Source: an uncultured Collinsella sp.
GTDB taxonomy: Bacteria > Actinomycetota > Coriobacteriia > Coriobacteriales > Coriobacteriaceae
Direction: 5' to 3'
Assembly: GCA_900541195.1 (NCBI GenBank)
Contig: UQIY01000033.1
Coordinates: 1-23,845 of the forward strand
Length of the DNA stretch: 23,845 nt
This document shows, piece by piece, positions 7,408 to 15,400 of this stretch. The stretch's first letter is position 1. Each line of letters opens with the position of its first letter. Made by a program: the position numbers and the translations under genes. The notes below the pieces were generated by a model. The model ran no database searches. It was not told the DNA's origin and saw nothing but the letters and a program-made list of their open reading frames with translations.

Positions 7408-7429
7408 TATAGTCGTTATATACATTTTT
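7408..7429. promoter_or_regulatory. Degenerate tandem 11-bp operator upstream of the EamA gene
   Basis: The units TATAGTCGTTA and TATACATTTTT follow each other with the same 11-base period as the sites at 8795 and 8934. Thirteen of 17 central bases match the 8795 site. Minus-strand TATAAC boxes overlap it (7420-7415 and 7411-7406), so a bound regulator would cover the promoter. Confidence 0.4.
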
Positions 7430-7476
7430 CAAGACACAAATCGGTGAGCGGAAAAATCTGCTCTACCGCTACAACC

Positions 7477-7539
7477 CATTGGTGCAAAGGGGTCAGGTTC
7501 ATATGCGCCAACTTGGTGTAAAGTAACCTGTCCCCAATG
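7477..7539. repeat. Imperfect inverted repeat with GGGACAGGTT phrase
   Basis: CATTGG (7477-7482) and GGGGTCAGGTT (7489-7499) are mirrored by AACCTGTCCCC (7525-7535) and CCAATG (7534-7539), with one mismatch in the 11-base arms. It belongs to the same family of intergenic phrases as 2179-2190. Confidence 0.55.
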
Positions 7540-7622
7540 ACTAGGACTGTCCCCAAGTGCCGAACGTCTCCAAGTGCCGCATCTGGGCCAAGGCGACGCC
7601 GATGCTTTGGCAACGCCAGCGA

Positions 7623-7721
7623 AAACCCACCTGAGCGAGCAAGGTGCCTTGAAGCGAAGCGGCATTGACCTTCTGGTCATGCCGCTGAAGCTGAAAGGCA
7701 GATTGCCGCTCAGGTGGGTTT
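7623..7721 (-). ncRNA. 99-base long hairpin in the 3' UTR of SIS gene 2 (possible structured RNA)
   Basis: A perfect 15-bp outer stem (7623-7637 with 7707-7721) continues inward as 4, 6, 3, 8 and 4 bp helices, about 40 pairs in all. These are interrupted by small internal loops and closed by a TTCT tetraloop (7671-7674). The loops include a GA opposite GA (7651-7652 and 7693-7694), the geometry of tandem G-A pairs. The strand is inferred from the flanking minus-strand genes. It could be a processed 3'-UTR RNA, a double-strand-cut site, or a palindromic repeat element. Confidence 0.5.
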
Positions 7722-7734
7722 GCAGCGTCGAGCC

Positions 7735-7762
7735 GTTACGGCGTTTGGTAAAACGCCGTAAC
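7735..7762 (-). terminator. Perfect 12-bp hairpin at the SIS gene 2 stop codon
   Basis: GTTACGGCGTTT (7735-7746) and AAACGCCGTAAC (7751-7762) pair perfectly around a 4-base loop; the outermost pair uses the last base of the TAG stop codon. There is no U-tract afterwards, so it may act by Rho, by stabilising the 3' end, or together with the long hairpin 13 bases further on. Confidence 0.5.
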
Positions 7763-8754
7763 TAATACTCAAGCTTCCACATGTAGCGGCGCGTCATGTA
7801 GTCCTTGTGCGTGACGGCAGAGAGCGCGCGCATGTACACATTGTTGAGGATCGGGGCGAAGATCAGGTGGTTGAAGTACTCGCTCACGCTGTCCTTGATG
7901 TCGTTGAGGCCGAGCTCCTTGGCGTCGAGCTGATAGACGCGCTCGCCACCGTACTGGTTGACGAAGCGGATGCCGCGCTCGTCGTTGCAGCGGCTGCGGC
8001 CGACGCTGATGAGCTGGAACAGCGAGGTGCGCTTGTCCAGGATCTCGAAGGGGCCGTGGAAGAAGTCGCAGGTGTTGATGGTGCAGGAGTCGATCTGCAG
8101 CATCTCCTGCACGTTGCAGATGCTAAAGACGTAGGCAGCACCAAAGAGCGGGCCCTGGGCCATGACGTTAATGCAGGGCTTGTCGGCGTTCTGCTCGGCC
8201 CACTTGGCGGCAAGCGGACGGGTGTACTCGACGGCCTTGCGATAGATGGGGTCAACCAGGTCGAAGGCGGCCATAGCGGTCTCGTACTCGGCATAGCCCT
8301 CGGTCTGCTGCGTGAGCTCCATGGCGATCATGGTCACGACGGCGGAGTTGGTACGGCCCATGCAGGACTCGTCGACGGCCAGGCTGTCATACTGGATCTT
8401 GTAGTCGCAGACCTCGGTGAGGCCGGACTCGTCGACATAGATTGCGATGGTGCTGGCGCCGTGGTCCTTGGCGACCTGGGCGGCGACGATGGTCTCCTTG
8501 GTACCGCGCATGGACACGACGACGGCCAGGGTGTTCTCGTTAACGTAGGCAGGGGTTGCGTGCACGAACTCGTTGCTGGTGTAGCTGGAGCTCACGACCT
8601 GCGTGGCCTCGTGCTCCATAAAGTACTGGGCAGGATAGTTGCCGCCGTTGGATCCGCCAGCGCCAATCCACACGACGCGCTTGATGCCGCCCTTGTCTAC
8701 CTTGTCAGCCAAAACCTGGGAGACGACATCCTTAACCTGTTCCTGAGTAGTCAT
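7762..8754 (-). CDS. SIS-domain sugar-phosphate deglycase 2 (FrlB/FraB/Gfr-like)
   Basis: The 330-residue protein is built like SIS gene 1, with tandem SIS domains, a WIGAGGSNGGNYPAQYF sugar-phosphate loop (29-45), FFHGPFEI (231-238) and a C-terminal RRYMWKLEY. Glu217 and His233 keep the 16-residue spacing of the FraB/FrlB catalytic pair. It differs from SIS gene 1 in the phosphate-binding loop (SMRGTKETIV versus SLGGSTPET) and has Asp230 where paralogue 1 has Glu228, so the two probably handle different substrates, as the two deglycases of gfr-type loci do. AAAGG lies 10 bases before the ATG. It is transcribed away from the GntR gene across a 206-base region with two operator copies. It is separated from the PTS genes by the EamA gene. 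Confidence 0.85.
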   Translation of the reverse strand: MTTQEQVKDVVSQVLADKVDKGGIKRVVWIGAGGSNGGNYPAQYFMEHEATQVVSSSYTSNEFVHATPAYVNENTLAVVVSMRGTKETIVAAQVAKDHGASTIAIYVDESGLTEVCDYKIQYDSLAVDESCMGRTNSAVVTMIAMELTQQTEGYAEYETAMAAFDLVDPIYRKAVEYTRPLAAKWAEQNADKPCINVMAQGPLFGAAYVFSICNVQEMLQIDSCTINTCDFFHGPFEILDKRTSLFQLISVGRSRCNDERGIRFVNQYGGERVYQLDAKELGLNDIKDSVSEYFNHLIFAPILNNVYMRALSAVTHKDYMTRRYMWKLEY

Positions 8755-8794
8755 CGTGCATCAGCCTTTCTTCTCGTTTGATGCTCATCACAGG

Positions 8795-8816
8795 CATACA
8801 AGTTACATACATGTTT
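8795..8816. promoter_or_regulatory. Tandem 11-bp operator, copy C (SIS gene 2 side)
   Basis: The units CATACAAGTTA and CATACATGTTT are adjacent, in the same orientation, with 9 of 11 bases identical. The site is 41 bases upstream of the SIS gene 2 start codon. A related single unit lies inverted at 8829-8839, and a TGTAT-TGG-ATACA palindrome at 8905-8917. Confidence 0.6.
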
Positions 8817-8933
8817 TGGCTATGTCGACTAGTTGTATGCTATATTTGTCTTAGATAATTTGCTGATGCGGTTTTCGATAACTAGCTACCAGCGGTTTTG
8901 TTGTTGTATTGGATACATGCTTAATTAGATTCA

Positions 8934-8955
8934 CATACAAGTTAGATACAGGTTG
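8934..8955. promoter_or_regulatory. Tandem 11-bp operator, copy D (over the GntR leader)
   Basis: The units CATACAAGTTA and GATACAGGTTG match copy C at 19 of the first 21 bases, in the same orientation. The site ends 5 bases before the GntR start codon and covers its ribosome binding region, which fits autoregulation. Confidence 0.6.
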
Positions 8956-8960
8956 ATCGC

Positions 8961-9683
8961 ATGAATGCTTCGTCTAAGAAGAAACTGAGCCAATACGAGC
9001 GCTTGGCGGGTACGCTTCGCGACCGCATCGCCGCCGGCATCTACGCACGCGGAGACAAGCTGCCGTCCGAGATGGAGCTCATGGACGAATCGGGGCTGTC
9101 GCGCAGCACCGTGCGCCACGCCCTTAAGGTTCTCGTTGATGAGGGCCTGGTGCGCACCGAGCGCGGGCGTGGCGCCTTTGTGGCCGACACGCCCGCGCTC
9201 CACGAGAACAACCTAGTGTTTTCGAGCTATACCAAGCAGGTCGAAGGTCAGGGCATGAAGCCCACCACGCGCACCGTGGACTCGGGCTTTGCCAAGGCGG
9301 CCGGCAGCATAGCTAAGTTCTTTGACGCCGCCGCGGGCAGCAAGCTCGTCAAACTTGTCCGCCTGCGCTACCTGGACGACGTGCCGCTGTGCCTGGAGAC
9401 CACCTACCTGCCGCCAAGCTTCGAGACGCTCATCGATCGCGATATCAACGGTTCGCTCTACGCGACGCTGCGCCAAGAATTCCATCGCGCGCCGGCACAG
9501 GGGCACAAGACCTTTGAGGTGTGCTATGCCTCGCAAAACGAGGCGTTTTTGCTCAACGTTGAGCGCGGACAGGCGTTGATCCTAATCACCGACTACGTCT
9601 ACGACACCGACGGCCGCCCGCTCCACGTCTCTAAGCGCATCCAACGCACCGACCGCGCCAAATACACCGAACCCATCGGCTAA
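8961..9683 (+). CDS. GntR-family transcriptional regulator with UTRA ligand domain
   Basis: The 240-residue protein has a winged-helix DNA-binding domain (about 9-76) with the GntR signatures LPSEMEL (34-40) and SRSTVRHAL (47-55). A UTRA effector domain follows (about 85-235), including VKLVRLRYLDDVPLCLETT. HutC/FarR-type members sense phosphorylated sugars and related ligands, and FrlR-like regulators belong to this group. It is divergent to SIS gene 2. The operator copy just before its ATG suggests autoregulation, and similar sites before the PTS operon and the EamA gene suggest it controls the whole locus. The ribosome binding site is weak (AGG about 8 bases before the ATG). It ends at a bidirectional terminator shared with the convergent acetyltransferase. 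Confidence 0.92.
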   Translation: MNASSKKKLSQYERLAGTLRDRIAAGIYARGDKLPSEMELMDESGLSRSTVRHALKVLVDEGLVRTERGRGAFVADTPALHENNLVFSSYTKQVEGQGMKPTTRTVDSGFAKAAGSIAKFFDAAAGSKLVKLVRLRYLDDVPLCLETTYLPPSFETLIDRDINGSLYATLRQEFHRAPAQGHKTFEVCYASQNEAFLLNVERGQALILITDYVYDTDGRPLHVSKRIQRTDRAKYTEPIG

Positions 9684-9691
9684 CCAACACC

Positions 9692-9732
9692 AAAACCACC
9701 ACAATGGAGACAGGCACCTTTGTGGTGGTTTT
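9692..9732. terminator. Bidirectional terminator between GntR and acetyltransferase genes
   Basis: AAAACCACCACAA (9692-9704) and TTGTGGTGGTTTT (9720-9732) form a perfect 13-bp stem with terminal TTTT on either strand. It lies between the convergent stop codons; the acetyltransferase stop overlaps the right arm. Confidence 0.8.
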
Positions 9733-10312
9733 AGGCGAGGAGGTCGGGGAACCAGGTTGGTTTGGGTTGGTTGGGCGTGCGCTCGGCTAGGACCAGCTCC
9801 ATCCAGCACATGTCGTACCAGCGGCCGAACTTTTGGGCGCAGCGGTCGAAGGCGCCCACCAGGCGATATCCCATATGGGCATGGAAATCCTGGCTGTTGT
9901 GCGTCAGGTACTCGTCGTCCTTGTCGTGCGGCACGGCGATGAGCGCGCACATATTGGTGATGCCCATCGCGATCAGGCATTGCTTGAGCGCATCGTGCAG
10001 CTTGCGGCCCAGCCCGCCGTGGCGCACGTCGCGCGCAAGGTAGATCGATGTCTCGACCGACCAGTCGTATGCCTCGCGGCTGTTAAGCGGACTCACATAG
10101 GCATAGCCTACCGGATGCCCGTCCAGCTCCATCACCAGATACGGATAGCGCTTGAGCGTACGCTCGATGCGCCCGGCGAACTCCCCAACGCTCGGCACCT
10201 CGTATTCGCAGGTAATCGCCGTCTGGCGCACATACGGCTCATAGATGGCAAGCAACGCCGGCGCGTCTTCGGGCGTCGCCAGACGAATCGTCGGCTCGGA
10301 CATCTCGGGCAT
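9731..10312 (-). CDS. GNAT-family N-acetyltransferase (phosphinothricin/MnaT-like)
   Basis: The 193-residue protein has the GNAT fold of the Pat/YncA-type subgroup. An N-terminal IRLATPEDAPALLAIYEPYV is followed by SVETSIYLARDVRHGGLGRKL, which holds the acetyl-CoA pyrophosphate loop (H-GGLG-K). HAHMGYRLVGAF lies near the C-terminus. Relatives acetylate small amines such as methionine sulfone/sulfoximine or phosphinothricin; the actual substrate is unknown. The start chosen is the ATG 6 bases after GGAGG; upstream in-frame codons lack a signal and a second Met three codons later is less well placed. It lies downstream of the threonine aldolase gene but is separated from it by a strong terminator. 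Confidence 0.88.
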   Translation of the reverse strand: MPEMSEPTIRLATPEDAPALLAIYEPYVRQTAITCEYEVPSVGEFAGRIERTLKRYPYLVMELDGHPVGYAYVSPLNSREAYDWSVETSIYLARDVRHGGLGRKLHDALKQCLIAMGITNMCALIAVPHDKDDEYLTHNSQDFHAHMGYRLVGAFDRCAQKFGRWYDMCWMELVLAERTPNQPKPTWFPDLLA

Positions 10313-10337
10313 GCAGCCCCTCCCCCTCAAAAGCAAA

Positions 10338-10371
10338 GGCCGCCCTGCGCCAAACCCAGCGCAAGGCGGCC
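10338..10371 (-). terminator. Rho-independent terminator of the threonine aldolase gene
   Basis: A 13-base arm (10338-10350) pairs with 10359-10371 around an 8-base loop, with one mismatch near the middle. The minus strand then reads TTTGCTTTTG. It lies 19 bases past the aldolase stop codon. Confidence 0.75.
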
Positions 10372-10389
10372 CCTCGTCATTACATCAGA

Positions 10390-11415
10390 CTACAGGACAG
10401 CCGCCAGCGCGTCGATATCCTCCTGCGTCGTGGCCCAGCTGGTACAAAAACGCACCACCGTGTGGGTCTCGTCGTACTTTTCCCAGTACTCGATCGAGGC
10501 ATGCTCGCGAATGCGGGCCATATCTTCGTTGGGCAGAATCACAAACTGCTGGTTAGTCGGCGTCTCCAAGAAGAACCGGTAGCCGTGCTCGTGCAGCACG
10601 CGACGAAGCGCCTGCGCGGTTTCGATCGCCTGTCGACCAATCTCAAAATACAGGCCATCGGTAAAGAGCGCCTCAAACTGCACGCCCGTCAGGCGGCCTT
10701 TGGCAAGCAGCGCGCCATGTTGCTTAATGCGAGGAATGGGATGCGCCGGGGCGTGCATGCCGCAGAACACCACAGCTTCGCCGCAGAGCGCGCCGCACTT
10801 GGTGCCGCCGATGTAGAACACGTCACACAGCTGCGCCAGCTCGGGCAGGGTAATGTCGCACTCATCGGCCGCCAGCGCATAGGCCAGGCGAGCACCGTCC
10901 ACAAACAGCGGAATCTCATGCTTCTGGCACACCGCGTGAATCGCCGCGAGCTCGGCCTTGGAGTACAGCGTGCCGTACTCGGTCGACAGGCTCACGTACA
11001 CGGCGCCCGGGAACACCGTGTGCTCGTAGCTCTCGTTTTCGTAGAACACCTGGATATAGTTCTCGAGATCTTCGGCGTGCATCTTGCCCTCGTAGCCGGG
11101 GATGGTGAGCACCTTGTGGCCGCCAAACTCGATGGCGCCCGCCTCGTGACAGGCGACGTGACCAGTCTCGGCAGCAACGACACCCTCGTAGGGCGCAAGC
11201 AGCATGTCGATCACCGTCGCGTTGGCCTGCGTGCCGCCCACCAGAAAAAACACGTCAGCATCGGGGGCCTGACAAGCCTCGCGGATAAGCTGCTTGGCAC
11301 GCTCGGTGTGCGCATCGGTACCGTAGCCGGGCTGCGGCTCCATGTTGGTATCGACGAGTGCCTGCAGCACTGCCGGATGTGCGCCGTGGGAATAATCGTT
11401 GTTAAACGCGAGCAT
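10390..11415 (-). CDS. Threonine aldolase family PLP enzyme (low-specificity L-threonine aldolase-like)
   Basis: The 341-residue fold-type I PLP enzyme keeps the threonine aldolase landmarks. These are FNNDYSHGAHPAV at the N-terminus, FFLVGGTQAN (57-66) for phosphate binding, FVDGARLAYA (171-180) with the PLP-binding Asp173 and nearby Arg176, and the Schiff-base Lys206 in IGGTKCGA. The expected reaction is cleavage of threonine or allo-threonine to glycine plus acetaldehyde; other beta-hydroxy amino acids are possible. GAGAGGA lies 6 bases before the ATG. It follows the PAP2 gene by 45 bases, so the two may share a transcript, although their functions do not obviously relate. Confidence 0.9.
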   Translation of the reverse strand: MLAFNNDYSHGAHPAVLQALVDTNMEPQPGYGTDAHTERAKQLIREACQAPDADVFFLVGGTQANATVIDMLLAPYEGVVAAETGHVACHEAGAIEFGGHKVLTIPGYEGKMHAEDLENYIQVFYENESYEHTVFPGAVYVSLSTEYGTLYSKAELAAIHAVCQKHEIPLFVDGARLAYALAADECDITLPELAQLCDVFYIGGTKCGALCGEAVVFCGMHAPAHPIPRIKQHGALLAKGRLTGVQFEALFTDGLYFEIGRQAIETAQALRRVLHEHGYRFFLETPTNQQFVILPNEDMARIREHASIEYWEKYDETHTVVRFCTSWATTQEDIDALAAVL

Positions 11416-11460
11416 GGCAATCCTCTCTTACCGGGTATCGGTCAGATGATTCAAACGGAG

Positions 11461-12324
11461 CTATTGTACGCCGCTGGGATAGGCAATGCGCGCGGCAAGG
11501 CACTCAAGTGCCAGTACCAGAGCAAAACCGCAACTCACGTCACTCAAAAAGTGCGCTCCGATCACGATGCGGCCAAACGCGACGAGCGCCGCGACCACAG
11601 CCGCCGCCCAAAAGATCACACGGCGACGCGAAGGCTTTTCCGTAAAGGCTGCCGCGGGAAGCCCGGCGAGCATAAGGCCGATCGCCGCATGCGCCGTGTG
11701 TCCGCTCGCAAACGACTTGAAGCCGTCCTTGATCACGCCGGCGGCGATAAAGGCCCACTTGTCGGGGTTGCCAATCACCCACCACGGCTGAAAATCGAGC
11801 CCCTGCGTCACCTCGATCACGCGCATGCGCGGGCGCGACCACAGCGGCTTGACGACCACGTTGAGGATAATGGCCTGAGCAACCCACACGGCAAGTACCA
11901 TCAACGCCCAGCGCGTGAGCTCGTCGGACTCGGTCGTGCGCGTGAGGCGATAGACGATAAGGTTGGCAGCGATGACCAGCACAAACGTCAGCACCAACTG
12001 AGCTGCGATGAGTTTACCGCCAACCCGCAGGGACGAAACGATCTCGTAGCCAGCCAGGCCAACGTTAACGAGGATGCCGAGCACGGCGAGCCATTTGCTC
12101 CCCCTGGAGTCGGGACGCACCGCTCGCACGAGCATAACGCCTGCGATGCTCGCCGTCAGCTCAAACGGCAGCTCGCCGGCAGCCTCGATAAAGCGGCCGT
12201 ACATGCTGCCGATGTTGAACAGCGCGCACGAGATCTGATAATCGAAGAAGCTGCCCACGCCCAGGCAAAGGCACAGGACAACCGCGATAATGGCGACATC
12301 TTTCTTATAGATGTATCCGAACAT
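11461..12324 (-). CDS. PAP2-family membrane phosphatase
   Basis: The 287-residue polytopic protein carries the three phosphatidic-acid-phosphatase motifs: a shortened C1 KPLWSRP (Lys159, Arg164-Pro165), C2 SFASGH (204-209, His209) and C3 R-x5-H-x3-D (Arg252, His258, Asp262). About seven hydrophobic segments are predicted. The N-terminal half (about 10-125) is mostly hydrophobic and carries no catalytic motif. Such proteins dephosphorylate lipid phosphates, including undecaprenyl pyrophosphate, on the outer face of the membrane; the substrate here is not known. AAAGGAAAGC precedes the ATG. Confidence 0.87.
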   Translation of the reverse strand: MFGYIYKKDVAIIAVVLCLCLGVGSFFDYQISCALFNIGSMYGRFIEAAGELPFELTASIAGVMLVRAVRPDSRGSKWLAVLGILVNVGLAGYEIVSSLRVGGKLIAAQLVLTFVLVIAANLIVYRLTRTTESDELTRWALMVLAVWVAQAIILNVVVKPLWSRPRMRVIEVTQGLDFQPWWVIGNPDKWAFIAAGVIKDGFKSFASGHTAHAAIGLMLAGLPAAAFTEKPSRRRVIFWAAAVVAALVAFGRIVIGAHFLSDVSCGFALVLALECLAARIAYPSGVQ

Positions 12325-12363
12325 GCTTTCCTTTCGATGTGGCTGGAATCAACCTGCAACGTG

Positions 12364-12389
12364 GCGGGGCAAAGTTGACTCCGCCCCGC
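12364..12389 (-). terminator. Stem-loop after mfd
   Basis: GCGGGGC (12364-12370) pairs with GCCCCGC (12383-12389) 15 bases past the mfd stop codon. The loop is 12 bases and there is no U-tract, so its strength as a terminator is doubtful. Confidence 0.3.
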
Positions 12390-12404
12390 TACGCCCCTTA
12401 CTTG

Positions 12405-15400
12405 TCAGTCATCGTCACTCGCGCCTAATTGCTGCAACAGCATGAGTGCCGCGGCCACGGGGCCGGTACCGTCGTTGGCGTCGAGACCGCGACCCAGGCC
12501 GCTGCCCGCGCCGGCGCCCGCCTTGTAGGGCACCGACAGTTTGCGGCTCTTGGGGAAGTTCACCGCGCCATAGCGGGTCTTTAGCTCAAAGGCCACCTTC
12601 TTGGGCACGTCGACTCCCAAAAACGTGATGCGACCGCCGCTGAGCGTGACGCTCTCGAGCCCCAGGCGCTCGCCGCGAATGCGGATTCGTGCGCGATTGA
12701 ACAGGTTGAGTCCTGCCAACGGCAGTTCGCCATGCGCGACCTCGGTCTCTTCCTGCACCTCATCGATGCTCTCCAGGTCCTCGGCCGCTGCGAGCTTGCG
12801 GTACACGAGCACGCGCTGATCCACCGCCGGCAGGTACTCCTCGGACAAGAAGTAATCGGCCGGCAGGTTAATACCCACGCTCGCCGCCTCCACGCCGGCA
12901 TCGTCATCGCCGCGCGCCTCGGCCACGGCCTGGCCCAGCATCTGCGTAAACAGGTCAAAGCCCACGCTCGACAGGTTGCCGTGCTGCTCGGCGCCCATAA
13001 GCGAGCCGGCGCCGCGAATCTCCAGGTCGCGCATGGCGATGCGCATGCCGCTGCCCAGGTCCTGGAACTCGGAAAGTGCGGTTAGGCGCGCCGTTGCCTC
13101 CTCGGTGAGCGGCAGCTCGCCCGGGAACATAAAGTACGCGTAGGCCTGCGTGGCAGAGCGGCCCACACGGCCCTTGAGCTGGTAGAGCTGTGCCAGACCC
13201 AGACGCTGCGAGTCCTCGATGATCAGCGTGTTGGCGGTCGCGTTATCGATGCCGCTCTCCACGATGGTCGTGGCGATGAGCACGTCGATCTTTTTGGTCG
13301 CGAACTCGATCATCACGTCCTCGACCTCGCGCGGGCTCATCTTGCCGTGCGCCACGCCCACGCGTGCCTCGGGCGCGGCCTCGTGCACGCGTGCCACGGC
13401 GTCGTCGATGGTCTTGACGCGGTTGGACACGTAGTACACCTGGCCGCCGCGACCCACCTCCAGGCGAATCGCTGCGCTCACCACATCGGGGTCGTACTCC
13501 CCCACGTGCACGATCACGGGACGACGCCCGGTCGGCGGTGTGGTGATTAGGCTCATGTCGCGCACACCGCTCGTGGCCATTTGCATGGTTCGCGGAATCG
13601 GCGTTGCCGAAAGCGTGAGCACGTCAATCTGCTCGCGCAGGTTCTTGAGCTGCTCCTTGTGCTGCACGCCAAAGCGCTGTTCCTCGTCGATGATCACCAG
13701 GCCCAGGTTCTTGGGGTTCACATCGGCCGAAAGCAGGCGGTGCGTGCCGATGAGCACGTCGATCGTGCCCTCGGCAAACGCCTTGAGCGCGCGCTTTTGC
13801 TGCGCCGGCGTGCGGAAGCGGCTGAGCACCTCGACCTCCAGGCCAAACGGGGCAAAGCGCTCAAAGAAGGTCTCGTAGTGCTGTTGGGCCAGAATGGTCG
13901 TGGGACAGAGCACCATGACCTGGCGGCCGGAGTCCACGCACTTAAAGGCCGCGCGCAGGGCGACCTCGGTCTTGCCGAAACCCACGTCGCCGCACAGTAG
14001 GCGGTCCATGGGCTTGGGCGCCTCCATGTCGGCCTTAATGTCGGCGATGGCCTCCAGCTGGTCGCGTGTCTCGTCGTAAGGGAAACTCTCCTCCATCTCG
14101 ATCTGCTCGGGCGTGTCGGGCGGGCAGGCGATACCGGTAATCGACGAGCGGCGCGTATACAGGTCGACCAGGTCAAACGCCAGCTTTTTGGCATTCTTGC
14201 GCGCCTTATTGGTGGCACGCGTCCAGTCGGCAGTGTTGAGCCTGGTCAGGCGCGGCTTGTCGCCGTCGGGGCCAACATAGCGCGTGATGCGGTCGACCTG
14301 CTCGAGCGGCACGTAGAGCTTGTCGCCATCGGCATATTCCAGCAAAAAGTAGTCGCGCTCCTTGCCGCCCACTTCCTGGCGCGCGATCTCGCTAAAGAGC
14401 GCGATGCCGTGAGTGGCGTGCACCACGTAGTCGCCCGGCTTAAACGGGAACGTGATCTGCGTGATGTCCACCTTGCGGCGGCTGCGCGCGCGGTTGGCGT
14501 CCATGCGGGCGTTGAGGTCGGCGATTGAGAACACGGCCAGGTTGGCATCGGGCACCACCACGCCCTGCGGCAGGGCAGCGTCCACAAAGGTCACGCGCCC
14601 GCGCGAGATGGTGGGCACGGCGGCGCCGGCGGCAGCCTGCGCGGCACCCGCCTCGAGCGAGCGGGCGTTAAGCGCGTCGGCCTTACGCTCGCGAATTGCA
14701 GCATGGGCATCCTGGCGGGCTGCACGGTCGGCAGAGTCCGCCGCTGCCACGCGCACGTGGTCGCCAATGACGCCTGCATTTTCGGGCGCCGCGGTCAGCG
14801 ATTCCTCAAAGGTAATGCCCTCATCGCCAAAGGTGAGCTCCATCGACTCGCGCGCGCCGCGGTCGGGAATGGCAAACACGCAGGCATAGCGCTTGCCCAC
14901 GACCTCCTGAATACGCGTCATAAAGCGGTTGTCCGAGCCCGCAATGGCCGGCTGCTCAATCTTGAGCTCTGCCGTAACCGCGCCGCCGGCGCGAATCAGG
15001 CTCACATAGTTCAGGCGCTGCTGAGCACCAAAATCGAGCTGCTGGGCACGTACATACAGGCCATCCAGTCGGTCAATCCCTGCCTCGCCGGCACGCGCCT
15101 CGATATCCTCGTAGGCGCGCAGGCAGTCGTCGAACAGCGAGCGCGGCTCGGACAGGACCACGAGCGCCTTGCCGCTCACGTGTGCCAGCGGGCTCACGGT
15201 CTGGCCGTACATCACCGGCAAAAAGCGGTCAAGCTCGGGCGTGACGATGCGTGCATCCACCATCTCGAGCAACGCCGCCAGCTTGCTATCGTCCTGGCTG
15301 GCGCGATAGAGCGCCACATGCATGTTGTGGACCGCATCGTCGGTAAGCGCCAGCTCACGGCAGGGGAAGATCTCGATACTGTCCTCGTTGCCGATGGTCT

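Larger units (their letters stand above)
7365..7761. other. 397-base gene-free stretch between SIS gene 2 and the EamA gene
   Basis: From right to left (the direction of transcription) it holds a 12-bp hairpin, a 99-base long hairpin, a GGGGTCAGGTT/AACCTGTCCCC inverted repeat (7477-7539), a CAAGTGCCG direct repeat (7553-7561 and 7571-7579), and the EamA operator/promoter. I see no coding frame with a ribosome binding site. Confidence 0.6.

Noticed and set aside
8905..8917. TGTAT-TGG-ATACA palindrome as the main GntR operator
   Set aside because: It is a single short site not repeated at the other promoters, whereas the tandem 11-base unit is. It may be an auxiliary half-site pair.
10462..12378. 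Long plus-strand open frame (638 codons) opposite the threonine aldolase and PAP2 genes
   Set aside because: It lies wholly antisense to two genes with intact motifs, has low-complexity Arg/His/Ala-rich composition and no recognisable domain. High GC content explains the lack of stops.
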